Below, piece by piece: positions 46,497 through 55,447 of a stretch of DNA of 64,000 nucleotides (within the stretch, counting starts at the first letter, position 1; each line of letters opens with the position of its first letter). The translations under genes were made by a program, and so were the position numbers. Under the pieces are notes generated by a model. It made no database searches and was not told where the DNA came from. It saw only the letters and a program-made list of their open reading frames with translations. Source of the DNA: DAOVXM01 sp963746255 (GTDB lineage Bacteria; Chloroflexota; Anaerolineae; Anaerolineales; UBA4823); NCBI GenBank assembly GCA_963746255.1, contig CAVVAJ010000001.1:558001-622000 (forward strand), read 5' to 3'.

Positions 46497-47078
46497 TCAT
46501 ACAGTCCATATATCGAATACCTTGGATAGTGCTAATAGAGCCAGCGAATTTCGAATTCGCCCTGTGGCTATCTCTTGTCTGACTTCATCAAGCGCTAGAA
46601 CTCGCACAGCGATCATCTCGCCATCATCCAAATCAGGGGCATCCGTCAAGCGTACATCACGCGCCAGCCACTGGTGGCAGCGGTTGTCCTGGAATGCTGA
46701 ATTCGGTTCAACCCAACCGAGGTCAACCCAATCCTTGCTGGTGCAGCCGGTCTCTTCAAGCAGCTCCCGCTGGGCCGCGGCAAGGGGAGTCTCGCCAAGT
46801 TCGATGATACCAGCCGGTATCTCGGTGGTCACAGCGTCGACGCCAAATCGGAACTGGTCAACGAACACGATCTTGCCATCGGAGGTTTCCGCGACTATAT
46901 CCACCCAATCGGGAGTCTCCAAGATCGTTGCCCGCGACTGGCGCCCATTACGCGGGTTCACCATCCAATCGTAACGGACCTTGAAGATCTTCAGGTCTAG
47001 ACCTGCTTCTGAGCGAGATCGTTTCCAGAGCAGTGCTTGATCGCCAGTATGAGCACTGGTCTCAACTGTTTTAGCCAT
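46497..47078 (-). CDS. NUDIX hydrolase (ADP-ribose/NDP-sugar pyrophosphatase type)
   Basis: 193 residues with the full Nudix box: GIIELGETPLAAAQRELLEE followed by TGC, i.e. Gx5Ex7REUxEExGU. The preceding VFVDQFRFGVDAVTTEIPAG block matches ADP-ribose or ADP-sugar pyrophosphatases. It hydrolyses a nucleoside diphosphate linked to another group, giving AMP plus a phosphate ester. Confidence 0.87.
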   Translation of the reverse strand: MAKTVETSAHTGDQALLWKRSRSEAGLDLKIFKVRYDWMVNPRNGRQSRATILETPDWVDIVAETSDGKIVFVDQFRFGVDAVTTEIPAGIIELGETPLAAAQRELLEETGCTSKDWVDLGWVEPNSAFQDNRCHQWLARDVRLTDAPDLDDGEMIAVRVLALDEVRQEIATGRIRNSLALLALSKVFDIWTV

Positions 47079-47163
47079 GGTATCACCTCAATTCAGTTCA
47101 ATCACTCGAGCTGCAATATGGGCGATTATACAGCATGGGACTTGGCATGTGCTCACAGCGCGA

Positions 47164-47214
47164 TTGACAAATCTTATTATTTGTGCAGTAATATGGGTGA
47201 CCAGTCACCCATAT
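47164..47214 (+). promoter_or_regulatory. TetR promoter and palindromic operator
   Basis: A TTGACA at 47164-47169 (-35) with TAATAT (47189-47194) about 19 bp on. The perfect palindrome ATATGGGTGAC - CA - GTCACCCATAT (47191-47214, 11-bp arms, 2-bp centre) overlaps the -10 region and stands 20 bp before the TetR start, so the repressor very likely controls itself. Confidence 0.78.
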
Positions 47215-47233
47215 ACTCAAGGAGATAAATGAC

Positions 47234-47833
47234 ATGCCGCGTTATAAAGAAGAAGAGCGTTCAGCAAACCGCTTATCAACCCGCAATCGCCTACTGGAAG
47301 CTGCTACCCAAGAATTCGCCCAGCTGGGTTTCTCGAATGCAAATATCGATACCATCTCCAAAGCCGCTGGATTCGCGAAGGGCACTATTTACAACTACTT
47401 CCCCAGCAAGCGCGCGCTGATGCTGGCATTGATTGAGCATATTGCCGAACATCATTTGAGTTTTATTACCAGTCATGTCCTAAAAGAGAGCAAAAGCGAT
47501 GATAGGCTGCATCAATTCTTCTTAGCCGGGTTCGCGTTCGTTGAAGAGTTCTTATCGGAAGGGTTGGTAATGGTCAACAACCTGTACGGACCCGACCAAG
47601 AATTTAAACAGGAGATGTACGCCGCATACCAGCCGATGTTCGGTTTGGTAGCTGACGAAATCATCGCATATGGGATCGATCAAGGACAATTCCGAGCGGT
47701 TGAAGCATCCCCAATGGCGGGGTTGCTGATGACACTCTACCTGGGCAGCGCCTCCCAGCTAAACGAACAAGGTAAACCATGGTTGCCAGCGCCCTTTGTG
47801 AGCGAATTTACACTCCATGCACTGAAAAATTAG
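47234..47833 (+). CDS. TetR-family transcription regulator
   Basis: 199 residues; N-terminal HTH TRNRLLEAATQEFAQLGFSN, then NIDTISKAAGFAKGTIYNYF (classical TetR recognition helix) and a helical ligand domain (KRALMLALIEHIAEHHLSFI...). The start follows AAGGAG and an operator. It is followed by a flavodoxin and an alpha/beta hydrolase on the same strand, which may be its targets. Confidence 0.87.
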   Translation: MPRYKEEERSANRLSTRNRLLEAATQEFAQLGFSNANIDTISKAAGFAKGTIYNYFPSKRALMLALIEHIAEHHLSFITSHVLKESKSDDRLHQFFLAGFAFVEEFLSEGLVMVNNLYGPDQEFKQEMYAAYQPMFGLVADEIIAYGIDQGQFRAVEASPMAGLLMTLYLGSASQLNEQGKPWLPAPFVSEFTLHALKN

Positions 47834-47875
47834 CAGTTCTGGTTTTGGACAAGATATATCATGAAAGGAATTACT

Positions 47876-48358
47876 ATGCATACTCTAGTTGTTCACTACT
47901 CGAAATACGGCAACACCCAACTGGTTGCTGAGACGATCGCGGATACCATGCGGGCGGCAGCGGACACCGGTTCTCAACGTGTCACAGTGACCCGCCTTGA
48001 AGAGCTCACGGCAGACGATATCCATGAGGTCGGCCTGCTTGTAATTGGTGTGCCGACCCACAATATGAACCTGCCCAAACCAGTCCGCCCTCTCCTTGCT
48101 GGGTTGCCCAAAAAAGCCCTGCGCGGGATCTATTTCACCACCTACGATACTTCATACGAACTATCCAAATGGCTGCAACCGTTCACTGCCGCGAAACCGT
48201 TAGCTAGGAAGCTACGTAAGCTGGGAGGGAAAATCATCCTACCGCCAGAGACCTTCACGGTTCAAGGTCATGAAGGGCCACTGCATGATGGTGAACTGGA
48301 GCGGGTAGATGTTTGGGCGGAGCAAATTCTCACAACTGTACATTCGAGAAACGGATAA
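47876..48358 (+). CDS. Flavodoxin-like protein
   Basis: 160 residues of the flavodoxin/NADPH-dependent FMN reductase fold. FMN phosphate loop VVHYSKYGNTQLVAETIAD; later IGVPTHNMNLPKPVR and FFTTYDTSYEL-like loops (YFTTYDTSYELSKW) bind the isoalloxazine. Start at ATG 47876 after AAAGGA, 6 bp. 42 bp behind tetR. Electron carrier or quinone reductase; the partner is unknown. Confidence 0.82.
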   Translation: MHTLVVHYSKYGNTQLVAETIADTMRAAADTGSQRVTVTRLEELTADDIHEVGLLVIGVPTHNMNLPKPVRPLLAGLPKKALRGIYFTTYDTSYELSKWLQPFTAAKPLARKLRKLGGKIILPPETFTVQGHEGPLHDGELERVDVWAEQILTTVHSRNG

Positions 48359-48426
48359 TACCAACACAAGAATGGCTGTCTCCCCTTGTGTATACCGATA
48401 TCTATGTTCAAGACCCAGGTTCCGAA

Positions 48427-49422
48427 ATGAGCTTATTAATCATGAATACTCGCGTGTTCATCCTGCTCGCCATCCTCGTGTTGATCTGCATGCTACTATT
48501 GGTGAGTTATCTTGGCAGTGGATTCAACCGCAAAGCAACCTTTATCCAGAACTTCGAAGATGCCGAGTACGGTCCTTTCAGTGCCCCACACTCGATTGAG
48601 AATGGCTTGGCAGTTTATTCCGTGAGTGAAGGCCAACCAGTCCTGCTGTTCCCCTACCCGCACGCCCATACAACCCGACCAATGGCGGAGGGTGAGCTTG
48701 CTCAAACCCTGGTAAAACTAGGCCGGCGGGTAATCACTTTTGACGTACCAGGAGCATACCACTCCACACGCTCACCTAAGGGAGACATGGCGGAAATAAT
48801 CGCCAGTGCGGATGAAGCCTTATCCAGGTTGGGCATCCAAGATGCAGTCGATGTGGCTGGACACAGCATGAGTGGTCTCTCTGCTCTGGCATATGCAGTT
48901 GAACGACCGGATAAGGTTAAACGACTATTACTGGTTGGCAGTGTGTCCGGTTTCCCGGCGGCAGCGCATTACGGGCTCCCGCGCAGCACGTTCTCAATCT
49001 TGGAGCCAGATTTCTGGCGGATCGTGCTGTGGGGCATCCAAGTAAATGCCGGGCTAGCCACACTGGCTAGGCACAAACAGCTACAGAACTTGATGGAGCG
49101 AACCTCGTTCTACAAGAAGGATCTATTTGCCGCGGTGGAGACTAAACTCGATGACTACCACCAGGGAATACCGATACGCATGATCTGGAACAGGAACATG
49201 TACCGACGGCTAAGCTACGCAGACAAACTAGCCATGGTTGCAGCGCCGACGCTGATACTGGTTGGCCGTCATGATCCAGAAGCTCCAGTGGCTTGCTCGG
49301 AAGAGCTGCAAATTAGTATTCCAGACGCACACATGATCATCTTCGAAGAGAGCGGGCATTTCCCATTCATCAAGCAGCCCACTGCGTTTCTTACGATCGT
49401 TAGGCGATTCCTTGATGACTGA
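48427..49422 (+). CDS. Alpha/beta hydrolase, membrane-anchored
   Basis: 331 residues: an N-terminal membrane helix (VFILLAILVLICMLLLVSYL) then an alpha/beta-hydrolase fold. Nucleophile elbow GHSMSG, acid GRHDPEA and His in ESGHFPF give the Ser-Asp-His triad. The start at 48427 has weak spacing; ATG at 48442 is the alternative. It follows the flavodoxin by about 70 bases. Esterase or haloperoxidase-like general member; the substrate is unknown. Confidence 0.72.
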   Translation: MSLLIMNTRVFILLAILVLICMLLLVSYLGSGFNRKATFIQNFEDAEYGPFSAPHSIENGLAVYSVSEGQPVLLFPYPHAHTTRPMAEGELAQTLVKLGRRVITFDVPGAYHSTRSPKGDMAEIIASADEALSRLGIQDAVDVAGHSMSGLSALAYAVERPDKVKRLLLVGSVSGFPAAAHYGLPRSTFSILEPDFWRIVLWGIQVNAGLATLARHKQLQNLMERTSFYKKDLFAAVETKLDDYHQGIPIRMIWNRNMYRRLSYADKLAMVAAPTLILVGRHDPEAPVACSEELQISIPDAHMIIFEESGHFPFIKQPTAFLTIVRRFLDD

Positions 49423-49608
49423 TGGCGGTATTCTTGAAGGTCCCCAAACCACATAGACAAATCATCGTTAGGGAAGTTGCCATGTTCCTACGACTGCACG
49501 AACAATATCCAGGCAATCATCTAGGTATGGACTAATCTATAATAAAATAACCCTCTGCTATTGAACTTGGTCTCGGTTTCCAAGCAAAACCATCACAGGA
49601 GTTGGGCG

Positions 49609-50919
49609 ATGGGACTGTCCAATCCAAAGATTCGACTTCACCCCACAACCAAAGTCTTGTTAGTTTGCTTACCCATCGTCGCCGTCGTGCAGCTGTTTTT
49701 CAGCAGCCGGGTTTGGGAGACCTTGCTGGTTGGTATGGGGGTTACCTTCATCACCGGGTATCTATGGGCGCGTGATTTAGCAAACCATCTGCACCTAATA
49801 CGCGAAATGAGATTTGGTTGGGCACATGTCGGGGATATTTTAGAAGAACGCTTCACCCTTTCGAATACCGGGATAATGCCCGCAGTGTGGGTAGAGATCA
49901 GCGACCAATCCACACTGGCAAATTACCAAATCGGCCAGGTCACGGCAATATCCGGTAATGCGAAAACAGCCTGGCGCAGCAAAACCATTTGCAGCCAGCG
50001 AGGAATATTTTCCCTAGGCCCAACAACCTTACGAACCAGCGACCCTTTAGGTCTTTTCCAGGTCACACTTGAGCTGACAGAAACGACATCGGTGATGGTG
50101 ATGCCACCTGTCATTCCACTGCCTGCAATAGAGATCGCGCCGGGTGGACGGGTTGGAGAAGGTCGCCGATCGCAACCTGACCTTTTTGAACGAACCGCCA
50201 GTACGACAGGTGCGCGGCCCTATTATCCCGGTGATCCTTTACGCTGGCTGCACTGGCGCTTATCTGCGCACCATGATGAACTGTTTGTGCGAACATTTGA
50301 CAGCACTCCCGCAAGCGACTGGTGGATACTACTAGACCTTGAGGGTCAAATCCAGATCGGAAAAGGAGCTGACTCGACCATTGAACATGGTGTGATCCTC
50401 GCCGCCTCCTTGGCAGAGGTGGGGATGCGAACAGGCGTGGATGTCGGTCTGGCAGTCGCGGGCGAGCCATTGGTTTGGCTGCAACCTGACCATACTGCTG
50501 CCCACCGTTTGGACATTTTGCGTTCGTTGGCATTAGTTACCCCAGGAAATACAAGCCTTGACCGGCTGCTGGACGTCACCCGAACCAAGCTGCATCGCGG
50601 GGCCAGTTTAATTATCATCACCGCATCCCAGAGCCGCAGCTGGATAGAATTCCTAGCGAATCAGACCCACAGCCTGGTAGTGCCAACGGTATTGATTTTT
50701 GACCCGCAATCGTACCAGGGTTATGGCGAGATCAAGCCAGTAGAAAATACTTTGGCAAGTCTTGGGATTAAGCCATTCGTGATCACGCGCCAGCTGCTTG
50801 ACCAGCCTGAATCCCATCCGGGGGAATCGGGGCAGTGGGAGTGGCGGGTGACAGGATTTGGTCGTGCAATACCTATACGCAAACCCTCAGATCTGAGTTG
50901 GAGGAAAATCGGAGCCTGA
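49609..50919 (+). CDS. DUF58 protein
   Basis: 436 residues: two N-terminal hydrophobic helices (LLVCLPIVAVVQLFF, LLVGMGVTFITGYLW) followed by the DUF58 signature TTGARPYYPGDPLRWLHWRL and a von Willebrand-like domain in the C-terminal half. Start at ATG 49609 behind CAGGAG. It is coupled to the transglutaminase-like gene by a 1-base TGATG overlap. DUF58 and transglutaminase proteins usually sit with a MoxR AAA+ ATPase, which is absent here. Confidence 0.82.
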   Translation: MGLSNPKIRLHPTTKVLLVCLPIVAVVQLFFSSRVWETLLVGMGVTFITGYLWARDLANHLHLIREMRFGWAHVGDILEERFTLSNTGIMPAVWVEISDQSTLANYQIGQVTAISGNAKTAWRSKTICSQRGIFSLGPTTLRTSDPLGLFQVTLELTETTSVMVMPPVIPLPAIEIAPGGRVGEGRRSQPDLFERTASTTGARPYYPGDPLRWLHWRLSAHHDELFVRTFDSTPASDWWILLDLEGQIQIGKGADSTIEHGVILAASLAEVGMRTGVDVGLAVAGEPLVWLQPDHTAAHRLDILRSLALVTPGNTSLDRLLDVTRTKLHRGASLIIITASQSRSWIEFLANQTHSLVVPTVLIFDPQSYQGYGEIKPVENTLASLGIKPFVITRQLLDQPESHPGESGQWEWRVTGFGRAIPIRKPSDLSWRKIGA

Positions 50920-53300
50920 TGGCGACTATTTACCGTATCACCCTCAAGATTCTCCGCTGGATAGGTTTCAAGAACCTGGCGACGTTCACACTACTTGCCT
51001 TTGGTCTTGGCAGTCTAGTCTTTGGCTTGGAGCTGCCTGTGTTCACCCACCAAGCCCAGACTCTAGCCCTATTGTGTCTAGGCGGACTGCTTTTTGGATG
51101 GCTGTTGGTCGATCACGTCCAACATGGTTGGCTTGCTGGAATCCTGGTCTTTGTATTCGGAGGTTTGAGCATCCTGCTGACTGTCGGACGCCTATGGAAA
51201 CCGCTCTACAACTTGTACGCGAGTGCAGCACAGTGGTTCTCGCTTATACGTCGCCTAAATTCCTGGTCGTTGGATTCCTTTGGGGAAATTGCGGAGTTGG
51301 GTTTAAAACCAGCCTGGTCCAGTTTGATTCAAGGCATCTTCATCCTTATCAGTCGGGCTTGGCTGCGGTTACTTGCCCTTGTGCAGGCACAAACATCATA
51401 TGACCCATTAGCTGATTTAGTTGTCTGGTCATTGATTGTATTCCTGCTGGCAGTATGGGCAGTATGGTGGGTCCGTCGCCGGAGCCGAGTCCTGGTGGCC
51501 TTGCTGCCGACCGGAATAATCCTAGCTGTCAATTTGGCAACTTCTCCGGTACCCGTTTACCCACTGCCTATCTGGATGGCTGCAGTGTTTATACTCTACG
51601 CTTTGAGGAGCTACTACGACCAGCAAAGCAGATGGGAGGTGTTCGGGATAGACATAGCCGACATCCAGATAGAATGGGCATTGGCAGTCGGGATGCTCGC
51701 GATGGCCTCTATCAGCAGTGCACTTCTCGTCCCGACCATCTCTCTGGAGTTAATCACAGATCAAATCGGGCGGTTTAACCCAGCCAGGTCATTTTCTGAA
51801 TACAATGCTGCAAGCACATTACAAGCATCTCGATCCTTAATAACAGCCGCAGCCCCTCATGGTCTTGCGGCCTATCAAACACTTCCGAATGACCACCTGC
51901 TCGGGAGTGGTCCAGAATTGAGGGAGCAGGGCGTCATGTGGGTCACACTGGCCGGTTACACTCCGTTGCCAAACGAAGATTATGAAATTTATGCCGGATC
52001 TAATCCACCAAACCCTTATTGGCGTGGAGTGGTCTATGATCGCTACCTCGGTCGTGGTTGGTCCCGGTCGTCAGGAAAAATGGTTGATGTGCCAGCTGGA
52101 GCAAGCCTTTCTGCCAATGAAAACACCCCTCTCACCTATAACAAGCTTGTCCACCAGAACGTTCAGCTAACATCTGGTGAGGGCGGAATCATATACTCCT
52201 CCGGGGATCCCATCTCTGTTACAGTGCCGGTCGCGGCCATTTGGTTAACGTCTGGTGAAACCTTCGGAGCCTCGACGGAGTACGGGGAGTATGGTGTAAC
52301 CTCCTGGCTACCAGGGGCCAATGCGGAACAGCTTCGCAACGCCGGTGAGACATATCCTGATTGGATCCTGGACAGCTATCTCTCCCTACCAGATGGACTC
52401 CCCAGCCGGGTCAGAGAACTCGCACTAGATATAACTGCTGTCCAACCAACATCATTTGATCGCGCTTTGGCGATTGAAAGCTACCTACGTACCATACCGT
52501 ACACACTAGACCTGCCCCAACCACCTCCGGTAAGCGACTTGGTCGACTACTATCTCTTCGATCTGCAGCGTGGTTTCTGCGACTATTCCGCTTCAGCCAT
52601 GGTCGTGCTTGCACGCGCAGCTGGGCTGCCGGCGCGATTAGTGATCGGTTATGCTTCGGGTGAATATCTGCCCGAAGAAGCCCGCTTCGAGGTGTCTGCG
52701 GCGGATGCGCACGCCTGGCCTGAGATTTTCTTCCCAGAAATCGGTTGGGTAGCTTTCGAACCGACCGGCGGGCGACCACCCATCTTGCGGACCAGCGTAC
52801 CAAATGATAATCAGGAAGCTCTCGAGCAAACAACAGCCACATTCCCGGGGATAGATTGGAGATCTTATTTTCGTATTTTGGTAATGATCCCCGTAATAAG
52901 CATTGCACTGATCGTATTATTCATCCTTGGGCTTATTGTGGTCGATACCTGGTGGCTCCGGCGACAGACCCCGTCTCAGGCCATTCACCTCATTTACCGA
53001 CGGTTACTTCTCGTTGCCAAACGGAGGCTGGTAAAGATTATGCCTGGAACAACCCCCAAAGAGTTAGTTAATGAACTCAACCAACTGCTGATCACAGGAC
53101 TCGCGATTGAATACCCTCTTCTGGTAGAGACATTAACGAAAAATATGCAAAAAATCGGTGCTATCTATTCTCAATCCATCTATTCAGTGCACAATCCTGG
53201 GAAAGCAGAGCAAGCGGATATTATCCAGATCTGGGTTGGTTTACGGTACAAATTGGTCCGCTTTCTCCTGAACACATGGAGACGTCCCCCGGAGAGTTAA
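50919..53300 (+). CDS. Transglutaminase-like membrane protein (DUF3488/TgpA type)
   Basis: 793 residues. The N-terminal third has about six to eight membrane helices (FTLLAFGLGSLVFGLELPVF, LLCLGGLLFGWLLVDHV and others); then a periplasmic region and a transglutaminase-core domain around residues 560-640: Cys in QRGFCDYSASAMVVLARAAG, His in AADAHAWPEIFF and Asp implied by FEPTGG. One more membrane helix (ILVMIPVISIALIVLFILGL) near residue 665, then a soluble tail. The family pairs with DUF58 and is thought to crosslink or cleave wall-associated peptides. Confidence 0.82.
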   Translation: MATIYRITLKILRWIGFKNLATFTLLAFGLGSLVFGLELPVFTHQAQTLALLCLGGLLFGWLLVDHVQHGWLAGILVFVFGGLSILLTVGRLWKPLYNLYASAAQWFSLIRRLNSWSLDSFGEIAELGLKPAWSSLIQGIFILISRAWLRLLALVQAQTSYDPLADLVVWSLIVFLLAVWAVWWVRRRSRVLVALLPTGIILAVNLATSPVPVYPLPIWMAAVFILYALRSYYDQQSRWEVFGIDIADIQIEWALAVGMLAMASISSALLVPTISLELITDQIGRFNPARSFSEYNAASTLQASRSLITAAAPHGLAAYQTLPNDHLLGSGPELREQGVMWVTLAGYTPLPNEDYEIYAGSNPPNPYWRGVVYDRYLGRGWSRSSGKMVDVPAGASLSANENTPLTYNKLVHQNVQLTSGEGGIIYSSGDPISVTVPVAAIWLTSGETFGASTEYGEYGVTSWLPGANAEQLRNAGETYPDWILDSYLSLPDGLPSRVRELALDITAVQPTSFDRALAIESYLRTIPYTLDLPQPPPVSDLVDYYLFDLQRGFCDYSASAMVVLARAAGLPARLVIGYASGEYLPEEARFEVSAADAHAWPEIFFPEIGWVAFEPTGGRPPILRTSVPNDNQEALEQTTATFPGIDWRSYFRILVMIPVISIALIVLFILGLIVVDTWWLRRQTPSQAIHLIYRRLLLVAKRRLVKIMPGTTPKELVNELNQLLITGLAIEYPLLVETLTKNMQKIGAIYSQSIYSVHNPGKAEQADIIQIWVGLRYKLVRFLLNTWRRPPES

Positions 53301-53372
53301 CCTACAATTCGCATGTACTCTAGACTGCTACAATGTGAACCATCTATACTATGGGTCAAGGAGAAATAGGAA

Positions 53373-53861
53373 ATGTCTAGCAATATCCCTCATGAGGAAC
53401 TGGTTCAATTTATTATCACAGCGAAATCCCAAACCTATGCGGCTGGGGGTGGTGCAAGCAGGTCCACAGTTGCTGCATTGTTAACCGACTCACACCAACT
53501 GGAATACCGTGCTGGTAAGCTGTACTACCGTGACATTTACTTCGGGCAGACTTACTTCGTCGGGCAGGAGACTGTATACCACGCAAACACTGCGATATGG
53601 TCGATGTGTTATGCCGGTGGTTGGACAGACCAGCTAACAAGCGAAGACGATATCGGTCGGATCAGTCTGGTCCTGCAGAACGCACTGAAACGAGTCCCTG
53701 CTGATTTCCCATTCCGGGGCCCGCACGAGTATGATGAAGCAGGCTGCCACTACCGAAACTCACCTAATGGAAATGTCGAACGCTTCAACGGAAACGAACA
53801 TATCACCTGCGGCTCGAGGAAAGTGTATGAACTACACTACAGCGGCGGTATCATTATATGA
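53373..53861 (+). CDS. DUF5680 family protein
   Basis: 162 residues. Matches the DUF5680 layout: FIITAKSQTYAAGGG, YRDIYFGQTYFVGQETVYHA, the WSMCYAGGW block (a conserved Trp/Cys motif) and FRGPHEYDEAGCHYR. The function is unknown; members often occur with acetyltransferases or regulators. The start at 53373 follows AAGGAG. Confidence 0.72.
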   Translation: MSSNIPHEELVQFIITAKSQTYAAGGGASRSTVAALLTDSHQLEYRAGKLYYRDIYFGQTYFVGQETVYHANTAIWSMCYAGGWTDQLTSEDDIGRISLVLQNALKRVPADFPFRGPHEYDEAGCHYRNSPNGNVERFNGNEHITCGSRKVYELHYSGGIII

Positions 53862-53927
53862 CTTTAAGGAGTTGTTATCTTCAACGACATATTGACTTTT
53901 GCAAATGTAATTAGATGAGGATATTTT

Positions 53928-54203
53928 ATGTATACGGACACGATTATCGATATACTTGGATGGATCGGGGCTTTACTTGTTACCATTGCCTTCTTCCTGG
54001 TTTCCACGCGCCGGGCAGCAGGGGATTCACTGAGATACCAGCTGCTGAATCTTGCAGGTGGAGTACTGTTAATCATTAATACCGTGTTTTACGGCGCATA
54101 TCCTTCCTCGGTGGTCAACTTGGTGTGGGTTGGGATCGCGGTCTATGCGTTAGTGACTGGGCGTAAACATAGAGCAGAAAAACTTCCTCCGCCCGCAAAT
54201 TGA
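53928..54203 (+). CDS. CBU_0592-family small membrane protein
   Basis: 91 residues, three hydrophobic helices (IIDILGWIGALLVTIAFFLV, YQLLNLAGGVLLIINTVFYG, SSVVNLVWVGIAVYALVTG), with conserved G, N and Y positions of the CBU_0592 family. Function unknown. A decayed 33-bp copy of its end occurs at 54959-54991. Confidence 0.7.
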   Translation: MYTDTIIDILGWIGALLVTIAFFLVSTRRAAGDSLRYQLLNLAGGVLLIINTVFYGAYPSSVVNLVWVGIAVYALVTGRKHRAEKLPPPAN

Positions 54204-54346
54204 TCATACGTTAAGCAGAGTCAGGAGATATATAGTTAATCTACAGATAGCTATTTCCTTCTAACCCATAAAGCAGCGGGGATATAATTTTCTCCCCTCT
54301 GGACCCATAAATATCGGTATTACTTGGTTTAGCAAAGGAAATATAG

Positions 54347-54895
54347 ATGAGAAAAATAATCGTATCCGAGTTCGTGACGCTTGATGGGGTGATGGAAAAC
54401 CCAGCTTGGACCGACCCATACTGGAATGATGAAATCGCAGCGTACAAATTCAACGAGCTCTTCGCAAGCGATGCGCTGCTACTTAGGTGGATAACGTATC
54501 AAGGTTTTGCTGAGGCATAGACTGAGCGGACCGATGAAGAGGGCTATGCCGACAGAATGAATAGCCTCCCAAAATTCGTCGTTTCGACGACGCTGGAAAA
54601 AGCAGAATGGAACAACACGACTATTATCAAGGAAAAAGTAACCGACCAAGTATCTAAATTAAAACAGCACCCAAGGCAGGATATCCTGCTATTTGGCAGC
54701 GGCACCCTGGTGCAAACCCTGATACGACATGGCTTGGTGGACACTTACAAGCTGTTGGTATATCCGGTTGTGCTCTGGAAAGGGGCACGTCTGTTCAGAA
54801 AAGAGAGCAAGGCATAGCTAAAACTAATAGAGAACAAGACTTTCAGTTCAGGTTTTGTCGCCCTAAACTATCAACCCGCAACAGATGATGAGTAA
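54347..54895 (+). pseudogene. Dihydrofolate-reductase/RibD-like gene with two in-frame TAG stops
   Basis: Starts MRKIIVSEFVTLDGVMENP at 54347 behind AAAGGA and keeps one frame for 183 codons to TAA at 54893. Two TAG codons interrupt it: codon 58 (54518-54520), near the position where relatives have AAW, and codon 157 (54815-54817), just before LKLIENKTFSSGFVALNYQP, which continues the family. Otherwise it matches RibD-C/dihydrofolate reductase type proteins (ILLFGSGTLVQTLIRHGLVD). Loss by point mutation or TAG reading as sense; a simple pseudogene is most likely. Confidence 0.75.
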
Positions 54896-55377
54896 TTAAA
54901 ATCCACTAAACTGCAGATGGAGTTCGACGCTTTTACCAACATACCATTACCGGGAATGAACTTGGTGCGGGTTGAGATCGCCGTCTATGCGCAAAGGACT
55001 CGGAGAAATCCCAGGGTTAAGTCAACAAAAACCGCAGAGTACGTATCGCCTAATCCGCTGTACCGGCAATAATCCACAATAATCGAAGACCTTCCTACAC
55101 CTCTATGCAGATGGATTATAGCTTTCCGTATTCAAAAGTATGGGATAACCCGTATATTCATGGTCGGAACCATTAGATTGCCCATAAATCTATCCGCGAC
55201 TTGAACATCTAGCCGTTGTCAATAATCTTCCCCCTCCCCGAAAATCTACATAAAACTTTTACACCAGCCATGGTTGATCACCCTGTGGGAAGAGCATCAG
55301 CAATCAGAATTAGTGGTTAGTTGTGTGCTTTATTACGAGCATCCCGACACTACCCGGGAATCAAATCACCTTGCCAC
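54896..55377. other. Intergenic remnant region
   Basis: No gene. At 54959-54991 is a 33-bp copy of the end of the CBU_0592-type gene (54117-54149), three mismatches. Otherwise nothing recognised before the LacI promoter. Confidence 0.5.
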
Positions 55378-55431
55378 TTGACATGACCAGGATAATTTGC
55401 TATCATGTTATCGCTAACGGGAACGATAACA
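55378..55431 (+). promoter_or_regulatory. Promoter and operator of the LacI-arabinose operon
   Basis: TTGACA (55378-55383), 17 bp, TATCAT (55401-55406): a near-consensus sigma-70 type promoter. TGTTATCG (55406-55413) and its exact reverse complement CGATAACA (55424-55431) form a 10-bp-spaced inverted repeat that begins in the -10 box, with the ATG 17 bp on. A LacI-type repressor here would block RNA polymerase. Confidence 0.82.
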
Positions 55432-55447
55432 GAGACACAAAGGTGTC

